DNA of 64,000 bases from Aplidium turbinatum (taxonomy: Eukaryota; Chordata; Ascidiacea; Aplousobranchia; Polyclinidae), in assembly GCA_918807975.1 (NCBI GenBank), contig OU964925.1, positions 9,152,798-9,216,797 on the forward strand, read 5' to 3'. Under the pieces are notes generated by a model, which saw nothing but the letters and a program-made list of their open reading frames with translations, made no database searches and was not told the DNA's origin. The number at the start of each line of letters is the position of its first letter. Position 1 is the stretch's first letter. This document shows, in pieces, positions 60,641-64,000 of the stretch. The translations under genes and the position numbers were made by a program.

Positions 60641-60757
60641 CGAACTTCTTCCGCTTGTAGGCTATTCCAGGTAGGTATTCCAACCAACACAAAGTCGGGT
60701 AATTCGGATGAGTCGCGCTGGCCAGAATACATTGTGAAACGCTTATTGTGAAACGAG

Positions 60758-61057
60758 ATTTTCCATGAATACAAAAAATGACGCATAGCGATTGACGCTT
60801 AAAATCGGCAAAATAATTGACGACGCTATCACTTTCGTCAACTCAAAAATAAACTGACGGCGCTAGCCTCAGCGTCAACAAAAAGTTGACGCCGTCAAAT
60901 GACGCCAATTTTCCATGAATACAAAAAATGACGCATAGCGATTGACGCTTAAAATCGGCAAAATAATTGACGACGCTATCACTTTCGTCAACTCAAAAAT
61001 AAACTGACGGCGCTAGCCTCAGCGTCAACAAAAAGTTGACGCCGTCAAATGACGCCG
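60758..61057. repeat. 150-bp tandem duplication in hAT subterminal region
   Basis: Copies 60758-60907 and 60908-61057 are identical except at the last base. The unit is rich in GACGGCG/GACGCC words, the presumed transposase-binding motifs. The near-identity shows a recent duplication. Confidence 0.93.
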
Positions 61058-61146
61058 TCAAATTGACGGCGTCAACGTACAACACTGGTGTAAGCATTGC
61101 GGTTTGGCCCGTACCAGTGTCTCGCATTTTTGCTTTTACCTTTCAG

Positions 61147-61940
61147 AAGGCGCAGCACATCATGCATTTTTGAATGAAAGCTGTCGAAATGAAAGTGTGT
61201 TCAGAAGCTGTCGTGCGGCAGGCACAAATGGGCGTCTTGATTTCAGTCGCTGCTGTTCTCCAAGTAGGCGCTGGAATGTACTGTGGAGGAGGTGGTCGGG
61301 GTCCAGTGCGCGACGAGCAAGGGAAATTATGGCTCCTTTACAGCGAAGCTCAGCAGGTTGGATGCCTGCAAGGATGGGAAGGCATTCTGCTGGAGTGGGA
61401 CGCAGGCATCCAGTCACAGTGCCTAGTGCGTCGTTGATAGCAGTGTCAATGTGGCGGGTGTGAGAGCTGCGGCACCACACTGGTGCGCAGTACTCGGCGG
61501 TAGAATGGACGAGGGTCAAGGTAGCTGTGCAAAGGGTTTTCGCGTCAGCTCCCCAGCCGGAACCCGCCAGCCGCTTCAAAAGTGCAACGCGCGCAGATAG
61601 TTTTTTGCGCAGTGACTCCCGGTGTCGTCGTTACGTGAGTGACCTGTCCAGGGTTACGCCAAGGTAGGTGGGTTCGGCGCAGTATGGCAAGCGTTCGTCA
61701 TCGGTGGTAATGTTGATCTCACGTTTTGCTTCCTTGTTGTTTAGATGGAAGGCCGCCGACACTGTCTTTGCTTTGCTGAGCTGTAGCTTCCATTTCTGGA
61801 GATATCTTAATATAGTTGACATGTGCTGGCTTAGGTTCCTCTCCATTGACTGCCAATCTCCGGCTGGATGTAGGAGAGCCAGGTTGTCTGCGTAAGCATA
61901 GGCTACTTCCTGGAGATGGTGTCAGGCAGGTCATAGATGT
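61147..61940 (-). mobile_element. LINE fragment, reverse transcriptase palm to thumb
   Basis: The minus strand encodes YAYADNLALL (the YADD box with the second Asp replaced by Asn), DWQSMERNLSQH, KLQLSKAKTVSAAFHL, a PTYLGVTLDR motif, TLTLVHSTAEYCAPVWCRSS and TVTGCLRPTPAECLPILAG. It is the same family as 1247-1594 and 59750-60640. It lacks the C-terminal end, shifts frame just before YAYADN and elsewhere, and abuts the Gypsy left end at about 61940. Confidence 0.82.
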
Positions 61941-62190
61941 AAGTGTTTGTTATAGTTGTCATTTTATTTACGTTGAATATATGTAACTCGTGACCAGCGT
62001 CACTACATAATCACAGTTCAGCGTTTTCTGGTGCAGACGTTGGAATTGATTACCACCGCACTGCGCGTGTAATCAATTGAGCGTTCTGTACCACGTTCCT
62101 TAGTTGATTGTTTTGCGTTTCTTTCTTGATATATATTGAGTTGTTTTTGTGCACATAAGTCAGTAAGTAACAAGAGGTAAATGGTTTTCT
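61940..62190 (+). repeat. Possible 5' LTR/leader of the Gypsy element
   Basis: Sequence between the LINE fragment and the gag start begins TGTAAGTGTTTG. The other LTR lies outside the window, so neither boundary can be confirmed. Confidence 0.3.
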
Positions 62191-62197
62191 CACTTGG

Positions 62198-64000
62198 TTG
62201 GCTATCGCTACAATTATTATTGTTTATTTTATATTAAACGTCTGGAAATACAATAGACATTTAACTGACGTCGTCGGCAGGATCTTTACAGAATTTCTAC
62301 AGGATTTTAGAAACATGGAGAAGCTGATCGAAATCCAGCAACAACAAATTGCCAACCAAGAACGCCAGACGAAGGAACAAATTGCCAGACAAGAAGAACG
62401 TCAACGAGAACAAGAACAACGTCATCAAGATCAAATTGCCAACCAAGAAAAGCGCCACCTTGAACAACTACGAGCCCAAACTTCAAGACCACAACCAACA
62501 ACAATACAACAACAGGTATCTTTACCTAAGTTCGTAACGTTCGATGCCATCACTAAACTGTGGGCAGACTATTGGAAGAGGTTTAACACCTTTGTAGCAG
62601 CACATTCAGTCGCACAAGACAAAATGCCGCAGGTTTTTCTCACCAATCAATCACCTACAATCTACAAAATGTTAACAAATTTGGCTGCGCAGGAAACAAA
62701 CCCAAAAGAAGTCAACGATCTCACCATGACGGAAATTACAAATTACATGGCTCAACAATTCGACCCAAAACGCTTCATCATGAGGGAGCGATTCCGTTTC
62801 TGGAGCGAAATGAAGCGCAAGCCCTGTGAAACAGCTCAAGAACTAGCCATCCGCATACGCCAGGCAGCTGCCACCTGTGACTTCTCGTCCATTTCAAATC
62901 CATTGGACGAAGCTTTACGTACTCGTTTTATTTGTTCAATAGGTAACGAGGCTGTGCTTAAGGCGTTATTCAAAATCAGAGCTGATGAACTTACTTTCAA
63001 ACGTGCAGTGGAGGTTGCATCAGAAACCGAAGAGGCAGCCAAGGTGGCCAAAGAAACTGTTTACGGCACTCCACCAGCACCAGTTGCGAAAGTAAGGACC
63101 ATCAGCAAACCTCCAAAAACTAGGCAACTTACAGGTACTTTCTTTACTTCTAAAAATAAAGAATGCTATTGTTGTGGTAATTCCAACCATAACGCCAATG
63201 ACTGTAGGTTTAAGAAAGCCACTTGCCATTTCTGCAATATTACGGGACACTTACAGAGTGTTTGTCGAAAGAAAGCTAGACAGTTCAAACCTTCTAAAGT
63301 AAATTGTATCGAGGAAATTAACATGCTTTCTAGTTCTTGCAGAAAACCTCGAAATTCAAAGTTGGAAGTACCGATCTCCATTAATTCGGTAACCACACAC
63401 TTAGAACTGGACACTGCTACAAATGGAAATTTCCTTTCCAACGACGTCTGGACTCGGGTAGGCGCACCTCAATTGCAAGCACCAGTGTCGCAGTTCCAAT
63501 CTGCTACCAAGCATCTAGTACCAATCACGGGTTCTTTCACGGCCCAGGTAACTTGTCCTTCCACGGGAAGGTCAGATAATATTCCTTTTGTAGTCACGAC
63601 AGTCAAGGGACTAAACTTGCTAGGTCGTGATGCAATCTCGTCTTTAGGAATTTCTATCGATAAATTCCTTCTGTCTAACTATTCTACTTTACAGAGTATC
63701 CAGTCATACGATAAGCCTGATAAGAGTCTGGAGAAAGCATGCTCCCTCTTATGTGACGAGTTCAAAGATGTTTTTAAGCCTGAACTCGGGTGCTTACGAG
63801 ATTATGAACTAGACATAGATTTTAAGTCTGATGCTAAACCTGTTTTTCTAAAACCTAGGCCTGTAGGCTACCTTTCGCGCTAAAAGAGGACTTAGCACAA
63901 GCCTATGATTCGGGCATTGCTCGTGGTGTATGGACACCAGTTCAGTTTTGCGATTGGGGCACACCGGTTGTTCCAGTCCGTAAGCCTTCAAACTCTTCAG
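62198..64000 (+). mobile_element. Ty3/Gypsy retrotransposon, 5' half, runs off the edge
   Basis: Parts: a Gln/Glu/Arg-rich coiled coil (about 62.3-62.5 kb); a gag capsid-like region (about 62.55-63.05 kb); two CCHC knuckles (CYCCGNSNHNANDC and CHFCNITGHLQSVC, about 63.16-63.26 kb); a retropepsin-like region (about 63.35-63.65 kb); and the beginning of reverse transcriptase (VFKPELG onward). It is inserted next to, or into, a LINE. The right part is not in the window, so wholeness cannot be judged. At least one interruption is visible, and age cannot be set without the second LTR. Confidence 0.88.

Larger units (their letters stand above)
58172..61087 (-). mobile_element. hAT transposon (CAGTGTTGTACG) with nested insertions
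   Basis: The ends CAGTGTTGTACGCGTCAA and (reverse complement) CAGTGTTGTACGTTGAC are flanked by GTGTAGGC/GTGTAAGC (58164-58171, 61088-61095; one change). A minus-strand transposase relic lies at 58376-58987. A solo-LTR-like repeat (59198-59735) and a LINE (about 59750-60640) have been inserted. The right subterminal zone is a 150-bp tandem duplication. Confidence 0.9.

Overview
The window is eukaryotic nuclear DNA from a metazoan. It has GT-AG introns, AT-rich spacers, tRNA-derived SINEs, LINEs, many hAT elements with 8-bp target duplications, a Pao/BEL and a Ty3/Gypsy element. A heparanase gene, arylalkylamine-N-acetyltransferase-like genes and BEL and hAT elements fit an aquatic invertebrate (tunicate, echinoderm, cephalochordate or cnidarian grade). 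I cannot fix the species. The short palindromic words TAGGCCTA and TAGCCTA are strikingly common in the spacers. Nothing bacterial is present.

Host genes. (1) A GNAT-family acetyltransferase gene on + enters from the left edge; its last three exons are at 384-4217. (2) A convergent paralog on - (16946-19573) can be read as a complete four-exon gene of 239 codons. Its splice phases match those of the first gene and its last two exons have the same lengths. (3) A heparanase (GH79) gene on - occupies 36458-47283. Twelve exons join in phase to about 522 codons with both catalytic glutamates; only the signal-peptide exon is missing. (4) A THAP-type zinc-finger ORF on - starts at 50538 and is cut by a hAT insertion.

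Mobile DNA fills almost everything else. 0-5 kb: a hAT and a DD37D mariner-type element sit in introns of the first GNAT gene. 5.2-8.7 kb: one small hAT was expanded by a pogo-like and a second hAT insertion. 10-16 kb: hAT MITEs, an unusual DUF7869-type DNA transposon, and a SINE split by a hAT that itself carries a long-TIR element. 20-22 kb: LINE pieces. 22.0-31.3 kb: a young, nearly whole Pao/BEL retrotransposon. 31-36 kb: MITEs, SINEs and a solo-LTR-like repeat. 36-47 kb: further MITEs and SINEs in heparanase introns. 48.9-50.3 kb: the hAT in the THAP ORF. 54.3-57.3 kb: hAT in hAT in hAT. 57.3-61.1 kb: two related hATs, the larger one carrying a solo-LTR-like repeat and an internally deleted LINE. 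61.1-64 kb: a LINE fragment, then a Ty3/Gypsy element running off the right edge.

The genes do not form an operon or pathway; they are separate transcription units in a transposon-dense region. The best candidates for something undescribed are the DUF7869 transposon with repeated subterminal motifs (12286-13773), the element carrying ten GGGGCAAGTTGTGCA motifs (about 37629-38473), and the GNAT pair whose acetyl-CoA loop departs from the family consensus.
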